Positions 51,540 to 60,575 are shown, counted from the first letter of the stretch. The stretch: DNA of 64,000 bases from a bacterium (GCA_024742475.1 JANSYI010000031.1:1-64000); one strand, 5' to 3'. The notes: generated by a model not told the origin, from the sequence alone. A program made the numbers and translations.

Positions 51540-52420
51540 ATCGTCTCGGCGAGCGCGTCGAGGCGCATGCAGGGTCCGCGCTCGCGCAGGAGCGCTTCGA
51601 GCCGCGCGCGCCGACTGGCCAGCGGTACCCGGAGCTCTGGCAGGTCGGCGTCGATCGCCTCGGACCGCGCATCGGCGAGGTCAATGGCGTGAAGCTCGAG
51701 GTGAAGATGCGGCAGCGTCCTCGCGCGTCGAACGAGGCGCCGACGCAGCAAGTCCGGACCCGAGAGCAACGTGGTGCCGATCAGCGGCAGGCGGGCCACG
51801 GGCGTGACGCTCATCGGCAGCTCGACGAGATCGACGTCGCGGCGACGATGCGGAAGGCGGGGTCCGAGGAACGATGCGGCGCCCGAGGCGACGGACGCCG
51901 ACCGACGACCCCGCGCCGCCATCGCGGCCATGACCGCGACCTTGCCGAGGTAGTACGGAGGGGACGGGAGCGCGGAGCTGTCATACGCGTACCCGACCTG
52001 CGCCACGGCGCGCAGCATGGCGGCGCTGTGCGTGTATCCGGGTGCACGGAAACCTCGCGGCGCCCCCCCGAGCGTGCGCAGCAGCGCGTCGCACCGCTGC
52101 AGGTCTGCTGTAACCCGCGCCTGCGGCCAGGTGCTCATGTCATAGGCGTGCGCGTACGAGTGACTGGCGAGCTCGTGTCCCGCGGCGAGCGCGGCGCGAA
52201 GCACCGCGGCCCCCTCCCCGCTTCCGGCCAAGTCGCGCTCGACGTCGCGTCCGATGACGAAGAACGTCGCGCGGATCCGCAGCGACTCGAACAGCTCGAG
52301 AAAACGCGGCAGCCAGCGCGTCAGGGCCAGAGAGGCCGGGGCGCCTTCGAGGCCATGCACCGCGAAGTAGCAGCCGAGGTCGTCGAGGTCGACGCTGACC
52401 GCGGTCGTCCGCGCGTCCAT
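51536..52420 (-). CDS. Polysaccharide deacetylase family protein
   Basis: 294-residue NodB-fold carbohydrate esterase 4 protein removing N-acetyl groups from a glycan. Metal site: Asp pair in SVDLDDLGCY and HSYAH (residues ~91-95), RAPGY as the motif 3 Arg/Pro, and an extended loop. No signal peptide, so it probably works on a cytoplasmic lipid-linked sugar, as in some lipid-A or O-antigen deacetylases. Its start overlaps the glycosyltransferase stop (TGATG). Last gene of the oxidase-GT2-deacetylase operon. Confidence 0.87.
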   Translation of the reverse strand: MDARTTAVSVDLDDLGCYFAVHGLEGAPASLALTRWLPRFLELFESLRIRATFFVIGRDVERDLAGSGEGAAVLRAALAAGHELASHSYAHAYDMSTWPQARVTADLQRCDALLRTLGGAPRGFRAPGYTHSAAMLRAVAQVGYAYDSSALPSPPYYLGKVAVMAAMAARGRRSASVASGAASFLGPRLPHRRRDVDLVELPMSVTPVARLPLIGTTLLSGPDLLRRRLVRRARTLPHLHLELHAIDLADARSEAIDADLPELRVPLASRRARLEALLRERGPCMRLDALAETI

Positions 52421-53190
52421 CAGTCTCGCCCGGAGGCCTCTGGCGCGGGTCGGTCCGACTCGGGCGTGAGATGGATGGAGACCATCAACCGCATCAGGTT
52501 CTTGAGGACCCGCGGCACGCGAGCCGCAAGGCGGATCGAAGGCGCCCGCTTCTCGTTGAGTTCGATCGGGATCTCGGTGCAGCGGCGTCCCGCCCGTTGG
52601 GCCCGAATCACGAACTCGCTGGCGAAGACGTCGAACTCGACGACGCAGCCGGCCACGATCGGGAGCAACGGCGCTCGCGCGAACGCCTTGAGCCCGTGCG
52701 TATCGGTGCCTCGGAACCCGAGCGTGACCCGCAGCAGTCCGTTGTAGGCGACGGTCGCGACGCGGCGCTTGAGCGGTCGCTGGTCGTTGGCGCCACGCAT
52801 CGCCTTCGAGCCGATGACCAACTCCGCATCGCCGGCCCGCAGCACGCCGAGTGCACGCGCGTGGAAATCGAGGTCGCAAAGGTCGATCTCCTCGCAGATG
52901 ACGTAGCGACCCAACGCGCGGTAGATACCCTCCCGCAGCGCGCCACCGTAGTTCGGCTCGGGGTAGCTGAACGAGCTCACTTCGGCGAAGCGCTCGCCGA
53001 GCTCCGCCGCCAGCTCGGGCGTACCGTCATTGCTGCCGTTCTCGGCGAGGATGACCTCGAAGGCTCCCTGCCCGACCAGCACGCGAAGCCCCTGCACCAA
53101 GTCCTCGACGCTCCGAGCCAGGATCTCCGACTCGTTGTAGATCGGGATGACGACGCTGACCTCGGGGGCGTCGTTCAGGCGTTGAGCCAC
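52420..53190 (-). CDS. Family 2 glycosyltransferase (polyprenyl-phosphate type)
   Basis: 256-residue GT-A enzyme with NDP-sugar-binding motifs VVIPIYNESEIL and ILAENGSNDGT, an acidic ELDL/CEEIDLCDLD segment in place of DADLQ, and RGTDTHGLKAFAR in the C-terminal half, as in dolichyl/undecaprenyl-phosphate mannose or glucose synthases, but without membrane helices. The GTG start at 53190 overlaps the FAD oxidase stop by 16 bases. Likely loads a sugar onto undecaprenyl phosphate. Confidence 0.85.
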   Translation of the reverse strand: MAQRLNDAPEVSVVIPIYNESEILARSVEDLVQGLRVLVGQGAFEVILAENGSNDGTPELAAELGERFAEVSSFSYPEPNYGGALREGIYRALGRYVICEEIDLCDLDFHARALGVLRAGDAELVIGSKAMRGANDQRPLKRRVATVAYNGLLRVTLGFRGTDTHGLKAFARAPLLPIVAGCVVEFDVFASEFVIRAQRAGRRCTEIPIELNEKRAPSIRLAARVPRVLKNLMRLMVSIHLTPESDRPAPEASGRD

Positions 53191-54494
53191 TGCGCGGCCT
53201 CCATTCCGGCGAGGATGCTGTCTTCCATCGAGTTGTAGATCCACGCCCCGTAGCGGCCGCAGCTGCGAATGCCGAGGCCCTCGAGATGATCGAACAGCGC
53301 ATCTCGGGCGCCGGCGTAGGCATGGTCGAACACGACGTAGGCATACTCGATGTCGTGCACGTCCGCGAACGCGACGTCGTCCGGGCTCGCCAGCGCCCCC
53401 ATCTGCGCCAGCGCAGCGAAGATCGCGGGGAGGTCGGGCGGCTCGTCGCGGTCCGCGAGCTCGACGTACAGCGACCCGCACCCCGGCGGCGCCATGGCCT
53501 GCAGCGCGTTGGAGTAGCAGCCCACCCGGAAGAAGGGCGTCTGCGGATCGGGCACGTAGACCCAATGCTCGTCCATGGGGACCTGGCTGCGCGTTCCGAC
53601 GTCGAGGTAGCGCCACCGCACCCAACGCAGCTTGCCCGCAGCCTCCGCAAGGGCGTCGGGGATGCCGTCGATGCGCTTGACCAGCTCGGGAAGCGGCAGC
53701 GTCGAGACGAGGCGGTCGTAGCTCCTGACGCCCCCTTCGGCGGTGTGGACTCTCCGCGCGATGGGGTCGATGCGCGTCACGTCGGTGCTCAGACGCACGG
53801 TGGCAGAGGCGGCGCGGGCCGCCCGGTCGAGCGCGCGAGGCAGCGCGTCGATGCCCCCGGCGGTGGGATAGAGGTAGCGGACGTTGTAGCCCAGCCCTTC
53901 TTGGCGGAGGCCGATAGCGCCCCCGACGACCTGCCGCACGTCGGGCATCGGAACGAAGCGCGAGATCCAGTCCGGCGTGAGGTCGTCGTACGCCTCGCCC
54001 CACAGCTTGCGGTTGTAGGGGATGAAGAAGTGCTCGGCGATGCCCCGCCCAAAGCGCGCGACCGCGAAGTCTTCGAACGTGCGCGGTGTCGCGGCGCTCG
54101 GCGACGATGCAGCGACCTGCGCTTCGATGAACGTCGCGAGGCATTCCTGCACCACGGGCAGCGGAAGCCCGTGCAGGTTGGCCTGGAACGGATAGGGGAG
54201 CATCACGCCGTGGGTGTAGATCCCGGTCTTCCGCTCGATTTCGACGAGATCTCCAGCGGCGAACACCTCGTCGGCCAACGCGCGGACCCGATCATCGCGC
54301 AGATGCAGCCAGTGCCCTGTGACGTCGAAGGTGTAGCCGTCGCGGCGGCGGCTGCGAGCCTTGCCGCCGACTTCCGGCGCGCGCTCGAACACCGTCACAG
54401 GCGTCGAATCGGCGCGTGCGGCATGAAGCGCAGCCGACAACCCGGTCAGACCAGCGCCCAAGATCAGATGACCGTGCTCGGTGTCCTCGGACAA
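53175..54494 (-). CDS. FAD-dependent oxidoreductase (protoporphyrinogen oxidase/UGM-like)
   Basis: 439 residues with FAD-binding LILGAGLTGLSAALHAARA (residues ~10-28), the following GGKARSRRRDGYTFDVTGHWLHL, and C-terminal CGRYGAWIYNSMEDSILAG that closes the FAD site. Such proteins are often annotated as protoporphyrinogen oxidase-like, but in glycan operons they resemble UDP-galactopyranose mutase-like sugar-modifying enzymes. Head of the operon with GT2 and a deacetylase; 91-base divergent spacer to the pseudokinase gene. Confidence 0.82.
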   Translation of the reverse strand: MSEDTEHGHLILGAGLTGLSAALHAARADSTPVTVFERAPEVGGKARSRRRDGYTFDVTGHWLHLRDDRVRALADEVFAAGDLVEIERKTGIYTHGVMLPYPFQANLHGLPLPVVQECLATFIEAQVAASSPSAATPRTFEDFAVARFGRGIAEHFFIPYNRKLWGEAYDDLTPDWISRFVPMPDVRQVVGGAIGLRQEGLGYNVRYLYPTAGGIDALPRALDRAARAASATVRLSTDVTRIDPIARRVHTAEGGVRSYDRLVSTLPLPELVKRIDGIPDALAEAAGKLRWVRWRYLDVGTRSQVPMDEHWVYVPDPQTPFFRVGCYSNALQAMAPPGCGSLYVELADRDEPPDLPAIFAALAQMGALASPDDVAFADVHDIEYAYVVFDHAYAGARDALFDHLEGLGIRSCGRYGAWIYNSMEDSILAGMEAAQWLNA

Positions 54495-54585
54495 TGGAGG
54501 AACGATACCGGCCCACAGCCAGGGCGCAAAACGGCCGCCGAGCGGCGCTTTACAGGCGGATCAGGCGCATGCACACTGCACATCA

Positions 54586-55551
54586 ATGGAGCTGCGCAGC
54601 CTCGGCAAGTACCGACTCGTCTCCGAGCTCCCAGGCGCCGGCGAGTCATGCCGGGTGTACCTGGTCCGCCACGAGGACGAGCCGACGGAGGAGCGACCCA
54701 CCTACGTGGCAAAGCTCTTCCAGCCGCCCCGCTCGTCCGTTGGTGCAGATGCCGCCCGTCGCAAGGCCGCGTTCGAGCACGAGGTCAAGATGCTCCAGTC
54801 GATCAATCACCCCTCGTGCCCGACCGTGCACGCATCAGGTGATCAGGACGGCATCCCCTACGTCGTGATGGATCGCGTCGACGGCGTCGCGCTCTCGACC
54901 CTGCTCGGGCACGACGAGGGGCACCCGCGTCAGCTCACGAAGGAAGTCGCGGTCTACATCATGGGCCAGCTCGCCGACGCGCTCCGCCATCTGCACACCA
55001 TGGAGTTCATGGACGATGAGGGCCCCACCCCACTCGGCCTGGTCCACCGCAACATCAACCCGAGCAACATCATGGTCTCGCGCAATGGCGACGCCGTGAT
55101 GATCGGCTTCGGGCGTTCGCGCAGCGCGTGGCTGCCCAGCGAGCACGACGAGCCGACCGCAGGCGACCTGGCCTACATGGCGCCCGAGCGCATTCAGCCC
55201 GGCGGCGAGGCCAACCAGAGCACCGACCTGTTCTCGATGGCCGTGATGCTGTGGGAGATGCTTCGCGGCCAGCGGTGCCTCGCGGGCGAAACGGACGCGC
55301 AGACCCGGGAGAACATCACCCGCTTCGACATCAGCCAGGCGAGTCGGCGCGTCTCCGGCCTCTCGCCCAAGCTCTCCGAAATCGTCCGCAAGAACCTCGA
55401 CCGCGACCCGGGCCGCCGTTACACGGGCGCATATCAGATGCTCCAGCGGTTGGCACAGAGCCCCGAGGCCCAGTTCGCCGAGCAGAGCCGCGCCGCGCTC
55501 GGAGAGGCGGTCGCCACCATGACGGGCCGCATCGAAGCAGCGCAGGGCTGA
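54586..55551 (+). CDS. Hanks-type pseudokinase
   Basis: 321 residues, one kinase domain, no membrane helix. The glycine loop (PGAGESCRVY), Lys43 (YVAKLF), alpha-C Glu in FEHEVKML, and APE (AYMAPERI, residues 197-203) are present. The catalytic loop reads HRNINPSN with Asn156 in place of the catalytic Asp, and the metal-binding DFG reads GFG (Gly174). Both aspartates needed for phosphotransfer are therefore gone, while the fold-forming residues are kept. It probably acts as a regulator or scaffold. ATG at 54586 has no strong ribosome site. A membrane protein gene follows after 10 bases. Confidence 0.85.
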   Translation: MELRSLGKYRLVSELPGAGESCRVYLVRHEDEPTEERPTYVAKLFQPPRSSVGADAARRKAAFEHEVKMLQSINHPSCPTVHASGDQDGIPYVVMDRVDGVALSTLLGHDEGHPRQLTKEVAVYIMGQLADALRHLHTMEFMDDEGPTPLGLVHRNINPSNIMVSRNGDAVMIGFGRSRSAWLPSEHDEPTAGDLAYMAPERIQPGGEANQSTDLFSMAVMLWEMLRGQRCLAGETDAQTRENITRFDISQASRRVSGLSPKLSEIVRKNLDRDPGRRYTGAYQMLQRLAQSPEAQFAEQSRAALGEAVATMTGRIEAAQG

Positions 55552-55561
55552 CGTCCTGAAC

Positions 55562-57109
55562 ATGCCTGTCGAAGCGCAGTCCGGCGCCGCCGGGCCACGT
55601 CTCGCCTGGTTGCTCGACCTCATCCGCCCCGCTCGTGCATCGCTGCTTCCGCTCGTCGGGGGGCTGGTGTTCTCGTACGCGTTCTTCGTGGGCGCCCCGG
55701 CGTGGAACCAGAACTCGAGGTTCGCGCTGACGCGCGCGCTCGTCGAGGAACAGACCACCGCAATCGACTCGAGCCACCACGCGACCGGCGACAAGAGCTT
55801 TCGCGAAGGCCACTTCTACAGCGACAAAGCGCCGGGCGTGTCGTTGTTCGCCACGATCCCCTATGCCGGCTACTCCGCCGTCCGAGCGCTTCTGGGCGGC
55901 ATGCCCCCGACCTTCGCCGTGCAATCGCTCGACCCCAAGGTCGCAGCACTCGGGACGGCGCTCGACCCCGAGGACCGGCTCCCAGGAGATCGACTCGGCT
56001 ACAGCCCCTCGTACCGCTTCGCGCTGTACCTGTGCACCTTCTTCGTCGTCGTGCTGCCCACGGCGGCGCTGGGAGGGAGCGCGACGTTCCTGCTCGCACG
56101 GGCGCTGTCGAAGTCGCATCGCGCGGCCGTGGTCGCCACCGTCACCTATGGGCTGGGCACGCCGGTCTGGGTCTACTCGACGTCGCTGTACGGACACGCG
56201 CTGTGCGGAGCGCTCTTGCTATCGGCCTTCGCGGTGCTCGAGCTCGCTCCGGCCCGTGCGCGTGCGGCCCCCATGACGGCGGGCATGCTGCTCGGCGCGG
56301 CCGTGATCACCGAATACCCCGCGGCCGTGGTCGCTGTGGTCGGTGTGATCTACGCCTGGGCTCGCCGCGGCCGCGTCGACGCCTTGCGCGTCTGCCTGGG
56401 CGGCCTCCCTTGGGCGCTCCTGCTCGCCGGCTACCACTGGGTCGCGTTTGGGAGCCCGCTGGCGACCGGCTACGATTTCGTCTACCGCGCCGAGTTTGCA
56501 GAAGGCATGGCGGTCAACTACGGCCTGGGCGCGCCAGATCCCACCGTCGCGCTCGCGCTGTTGTTCGGAAACTTTCGTGGGCTCTTCTACGTCAGCCCGA
56601 TCTGCCTCCTCGCGGTGTGGGGGCTCGCTCGCGGCGCGACTCGGTCGGAGCGCCGCGGGCTGTACATCGTCGCGTCGGTGGTCTTCGTGTACTTCTGGCT
56701 CCTCAACGCGGGCTATTACATGTGGGATGGAGGTGCCTCGGCGGGGCCCCGCCACATGATCCCCGCGCTGGGCTTCGTCGCGCTCGGGATCATCCATGCA
56801 TGGCGCGCAGTCCCCAAGGCCACGGCGATCTTGCTGGGCGTGAGCGTCGTGCAGTCACTCCTGCTCGCCGCGGGCAGCCCCGAAGCCGCGCAACATGGCG
56901 ACCCCTTGTGGGAGTTCGCGCTGGGGCGGCTCGCCGAGGCCATGCCGTCGGCGAGCACGGGGCACGCCAACCTCGGGCTCCTGCTCGGGCTGCCCGGCGT
57001 GCTCAGCGTGCTGCCGCTGCTGCTGTGCTGGGCCTGGCTGGCACCGCGGGCGTTTAGAACCGGCCCTGCAACGACAGGCCCGTCCAGCGCGGACCGATCA
57101 CCGGGGTGA
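55562..57109 (+). CDS. Polytopic membrane protein (GT-C-like)
   Basis: 515 residues with ten or more hydrophobic segments. The N-terminal extracytoplasmic loop contains FALTRALVEEQTTAIDSSHHATGDK and YSDKAPGVSLF, a signature of a bacterial family related to dolichyl-phosphate-mannose-type glycosyltransferases (GT-C/PMT-like), where an acidic residue before the first long loop is catalytic. Two His near the start (SSHHATGDK) may belong to that site. Downstream of the pseudokinase by 10 bases, so possibly regulated with it. Its last 56 bases overlap the convergent TPR gene. A related but distinct gene starts at 62669. Confidence 0.78.
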   Translation: MPVEAQSGAAGPRLAWLLDLIRPARASLLPLVGGLVFSYAFFVGAPAWNQNSRFALTRALVEEQTTAIDSSHHATGDKSFREGHFYSDKAPGVSLFATIPYAGYSAVRALLGGMPPTFAVQSLDPKVAALGTALDPEDRLPGDRLGYSPSYRFALYLCTFFVVVLPTAALGGSATFLLARALSKSHRAAVVATVTYGLGTPVWVYSTSLYGHALCGALLLSAFAVLELAPARARAAPMTAGMLLGAAVITEYPAAVVAVVGVIYAWARRGRVDALRVCLGGLPWALLLAGYHWVAFGSPLATGYDFVYRAEFAEGMAVNYGLGAPDPTVALALLFGNFRGLFYVSPICLLAVWGLARGATRSERRGLYIVASVVFVYFWLLNAGYYMWDGGASAGPRHMIPALGFVALGIIHAWRAVPKATAILLGVSVVQSLLLAAGSPEAAQHGDPLWEFALGRLAEAMPSASTGHANLGLLLGLPGVLSVLPLLLCWAWLAPRAFRTGPATTGPSSADRSPG

Positions 57110-57851
57110 GCGTCGCCGCGGCGTTCCCCTCTTCGTCTTCTTGACGGAGCTTCCGGGCCACGAGGATGTAGCGGATCGCGCCGCCGACGACGAGCGCGCC
57201 GCCGATGCCCGCGAGGATGCCACCACGGATCCGAAGGCTGCGCTGCTCTTCGCGCTCGACCTCGAACGCGCCGTAGTCATCGGCCTCCCGTGGGTCCATG
57301 CGTCCGGCGCGTCCGAGGAAGGCGACACCGACACCGAGGCCCACGACGCCAACACCAACGAGGATCGGCGCAGGGATGTCCTTGTACCAAGCCGGCTCCG
57401 ATTCGGGCTCCGATTCGGGCTCCGGTTCGGGCTCCGGCTCCGGCTCCGGCTCCGGCGGGGGAGCGACCTCCGTCCCCGCCGCGAGCTTCTCTGCACACGT
57501 GACGAGGGCGTCTTTGACGGCAGCTTCCGCTTCGCTGTCGCGAGGGAGCAGGTCGAGCGTCTCGTTGTAGAGCGGGACCGCTTCTGCGCACCGGTCGAGC
57601 TTGTTGAGCGTCTGCGCGGTCGCGTACAGCACCCCGGCCGTCCGCTCGAGCTCGAGCGACGCTTCGAGCAGCTCGAGCGCCTCGTCGAACTCTTCGTCGT
57701 CGAACTTGTCGAGCCCCTGGTCGTAGAGTTCCTTCGCTCGCGCGGACCCGGGTGCCATCGATGCGCGGGCGAGCGGAGTGCCTCCACACATCAAGGCGAG
57801 CGCGACCACGGCAGCGGCTGTTCGAGACAGGACCAAAGGTAGCGGCATCAT
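57054..57851 (-). CDS. Exported TPR-like protein with C-terminal membrane helices
   Basis: 265 residues. Signal peptide (SRTAAAVVALALMCGGTPLARA). Residues ~30-110 form two or three TPR-like helix pairs (AKELYDQGLDKFDDEEFDEALELLEASLELERT; AQTLNKLDRCAEAVPLYNETLDLLP). A Pro/Glu repeat (PEPEPEPEPEPESEPESEP) leads to a hydrophobic helix VLVGVGVVGLGVGVAFLG and another RGGILAGIGGALVVGG, ending in GPRWTGLSLQGRF. The same architecture appears in the next upstream gene, a paralogue. ATG at 57851; last gene after the kinase gene; overlaps the convergent membrane-protein gene by 56 bases. Confidence 0.8.
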   Translation of the reverse strand: MMPLPLVLSRTAAAVVALALMCGGTPLARASMAPGSARAKELYDQGLDKFDDEEFDEALELLEASLELERTAGVLYATAQTLNKLDRCAEAVPLYNETLDLLPRDSEAEAAVKDALVTCAEKLAAGTEVAPPPEPEPEPEPEPEPESEPESEPAWYKDIPAPILVGVGVVGLGVGVAFLGRAGRMDPREADDYGAFEVEREEQRSLRIRGGILAGIGGALVVGGAIRYILVARKLRQEDEEGNAAATLTPVIGPRWTGLSLQGRF

Positions 57852-57887
57852 ACGAGCCACGGTCGGCACGTGCATGGTCGGAGTGGA

Positions 57888-58695
57888 TCAGAAACGTCCG
57901 CCAACGGAGATCCCCGCCCAGCGAGGGCCCAAGGTCGGCGCAACGGCGGTTCGGGATCGGCGGTCTCGGGCCCCGAGCACGGCATACCGGATCGCGCCGG
58001 TCAGCAGGAGCGCAGCTCCGACCCCGAGGATGACGCCCCCTTGAATCTGCAGCCGACGCACGCGATCTCCCTTGGCCGCGAACTCGTCGTATTGCTCGGG
58101 TTGTCGAGCGTTCTCATCGGAGGCCTGCTTGAGGAAGTAGCCACCCAGACCGACTCCGATCGCACCCACGCCGATGAGCACCGGGGCGTAGGGGTCGACG
58201 TACCAGCGCTTGACGGGCTCCTTGGGAGGCTCGTCGACCTGTTCGACGGGATCGGAGCCCTCGTCGCCGGCGTCGTCCGAGTCGATGACCGGAGCGACCA
58301 CGGGGTTCTCGTCCTCCTCGGCCATCTTCTCTGCGCACACGACCAGGACGTTCTTGACTGCGATCTCGGCCTCGCTGCCCGGGTCGACCTGCGTGAGGAC
58401 CTCCTTGTAGATAGATCGGCACCGCCTCTCGACAGCGCCCCAACCGGTTGAGGCTCTGTCCCTTGGTGAACAGCGCCTCGGTACTGCGCTGGATCGCCAA
58501 GGAGGCATCGAGCTGCTCGAGCGCACCTTCGAGGTCGCCCGACTCGTAGAGCTCGACGCCTCGTTCGAAGAGCGCCTTCGCCTCGGGGTCGTCGATCGGG
58601 ATCGGGGCCGCAGACGCCGACGTGGGGACCGCGATGCTGAGCGCGAGCATCAGCGCGAGGGCGCGAGGGAGGGAGGGTCTGGCCGTGCGTCTCAA
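57888..58695 (-). pseudogene. TPR-like paralogue broken by a 4-bp duplication
   Basis: The reading frame begins near 58695 (TTG; ATG at 58650 possible) with a signal peptide and TPR-like repeats (AKALFERGVELYESGDLEGALEQLDAS, LNRLGRCREAVPIY), then shifts at 58408-58416. The continuation in another frame (KEVLTQVDPGSEAEIAVKNVLVVCAEKM) aligns exactly with the downstream paralogue's ETLDLLPRDSEAEAAVKDALVTCAEKL. The shift coincides with a tandem AGAT AGAT at 58409-58416; removing one AGAT restores a single 269-codon frame. The rest (linker, two hydrophobic helices, LGPRWAGISVGGRF) is intact. It may be a real frameshift, phase variation or an assembly error. It sits 128 bases after the kinase gene. 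Confidence 0.8.
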
Positions 58696-58823
58696 GGTCA
58701 GCGTGCCTACGATGATGCCCAATGAACGCGGTGCTCGTCGAGGCCCGTGCGGCCCAGGGGTGCAACCCACGGGCGCGGTGCGAGTCCTCAGAGGCCGGGC
58801 TCGAGCACTGGCCCAAGCTCCGG

Positions 58824-60575
58824 CTAGAGCCCAGGCAGACGGGCGGAGTTCTCGTCGTAGCTGGGCTTCTTCTTCTTGGGCTCGGGGGGCGGCTCGGGCG
58901 CGGACTTCGGCGTCTTCTTGCCCTTGCGCCCCTTGGTCCCACCCTTTGCGGGCGACCGCGGAGACCTCGGCTTGGACGGCTTGGACGACTTGTCCGGGTT
59001 TTGGCCCGCCGAGTTGGGCTTGGCCGGCTTCGACGTCGCCGGGCTGGCCGGTTCGGAGCCTGGTTGACCTTCGGCCTTCGCACCTCCGGAGGGGGCGGAG
59101 GGGGCGGAGGGGGCGGAGGAAGCGGACGAGGGCTCTTCGCCACCGGGGTCATCGGACGGCGAGGCGGAGTCGGCCGAATCCGCCCGGGGGGAGACCTCCC
59201 CGGCCTCGGGCGTGCCCGCAGGCTCGACCGCTTCGAGTGACGAGGCGGAGGGATCGGGCGCGACCTGTGGGTCCGCCGATTTGCCCGGCGCCAGATCGGT
59301 CTCTTGGGCCGCAGCGGCGTCGGAGTCACCGACGGGGTCGTCGGCCCCGCCGAACGCCATGTACGCGCCGCCACCCAAGGCGAGGGTGAGCAGGAAGCCG
59401 GCACCGAGCGCGATGGCCGGGTTGCGTCGGGGCACCGCAGAGCCCGAGAACGAGATGTCGGTCCCCGAGTGGCCTCCGTCGTCCTGGATGATTCCCGGGG
59501 TGGGCTCGGCGTGCAGCCGGACCTCGCTGGGCGTGAGATCGGAGATCCCCTCCGGCGGGCTGCTGGGCGAGACGATCATCGTGCCGCCGGGGAAGTCCGC
59601 CGCGGGGGCCATCGCCATCTCGGCGGTCGCCGCTTTGATTTCTTCGTCGAAGAGGTTCCGCATGAAGCGACCCATGCGGGCCGACGACACGGGCAACCTC
59701 GCCTCGCGAGCGAAGTCCTCGAGATCGATCTGCAGGTCGATCGCGGTGGGGTAGCGGCTCTCCGCGTCGACCGAGAGCGCGCGCATGACGATCGCTTCGA
59801 GCTCGGGCGGGTACTCGGGTCGCACCGAGCTCGGCGGCGGCACGTCGGCTTTCGCCACCCGATTGAGGATCGCGAACTCGTTCTCCCCGGCGAAGAGGCG
59901 CTTCCCGGTGGTGAGCTCCCACAGCAGCGTGCCGATCGAGAAGATGTCGCTGCGGCGGTCGACCGCCTCGCCCCGACACTGCTCGGGGGACATGTACGGG
60001 ATCTTGCCCTTGAGCGTGCCCGCAATGGTCGAGACTTGAGCCGCAGCCGCCTTGGCGATGCCGAAGTCGACGACCTTCACGTCGCCCTCGTACGTCACGA
60101 GCACGTTGGACGGAGACACGTCTCGGTGGACGATTCCAAGCGGGCGACCGTCGGTACCGACCTTCTCGTGAGCGTGGTGCAGCCCACCTGCCATCCCCAT
60201 GATGATGTGCAGGATGTGTGCGAGCGGGATGGGCGTCTGCTTGCGCCGCGCCGCGCGAACGAGGCGACGCAGATCCTGCCCTTGGATGTACTCCATCGTG
60301 AAGAAGTACGTGCCGCCTTCTTCTCCGATATCGTAGACCTGGACGATGTTGGGGTGATGCAGCGTCGCGGCGAGCCGCGCCTCGGCGAGGAACATTCGAA
60401 TGAAGTCGTCACTCGATGCGTGCTGCGGGAGGATGCGCTTGAGGACGACCTGCTTTTCGAACCCGTGAATCGCTTGCGCGCGCGCGAGGAAAATTTCCGC
60501 CATGCCGCCCGTCGCGATCCGACGGAGCAGTTGATATTTGCCGAGACGAGCCCCTTGCGACCCGCCCGACAGCAT
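58824..60575 (-). CDS. Serine/threonine protein kinase, membrane-anchored
   Basis: 583-residue Hanks kinase. Residues ~11-275: glycine loop IATGGMAEIF, Lys46 (VVLKRI), HRDVSPSN catalytic loop, VVDFGIAK, APE replaced by SPE (PYMSPEQCRG), all catalytic residues intact. A Pro/Ser/Thr-rich juxtamembrane region is followed by a helix (AIALGAGFLLTLALGGGAYMAF, ~395-415) and a long Ser/Pro/Lys-rich extracytoplasmic tail ending in PEPKKKKPSYDENSARLPGL. ATG at 60575 has AAGGGG; an in-frame ATG at 60695 would add 40 residues of atypical sequence. Two TPR-like paralogues follow, suggesting a kinase-effector module. Confidence 0.92.
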   Translation of the reverse strand: MLSGGSQGARLGKYQLLRRIATGGMAEIFLARAQAIHGFEKQVVLKRILPQHASSDDFIRMFLAEARLAATLHHPNIVQVYDIGEEGGTYFFTMEYIQGQDLRRLVRAARRKQTPIPLAHILHIIMGMAGGLHHAHEKVGTDGRPLGIVHRDVSPSNVLVTYEGDVKVVDFGIAKAAAAQVSTIAGTLKGKIPYMSPEQCRGEAVDRRSDIFSIGTLLWELTTGKRLFAGENEFAILNRVAKADVPPPSSVRPEYPPELEAIVMRALSVDAESRYPTAIDLQIDLEDFAREARLPVSSARMGRFMRNLFDEEIKAATAEMAMAPAADFPGGTMIVSPSSPPEGISDLTPSEVRLHAEPTPGIIQDDGGHSGTDISFSGSAVPRRNPAIALGAGFLLTLALGGGAYMAFGGADDPVGDSDAAAAQETDLAPGKSADPQVAPDPSASSLEAVEPAGTPEAGEVSPRADSADSASPSDDPGGEEPSSASSAPSAPSAPSGGAKAEGQPGSEPASPATSKPAKPNSAGQNPDKSSKPSKPRSPRSPAKGGTKGRKGKKTPKSAPEPPPEPKKKKPSYDENSARLPGL

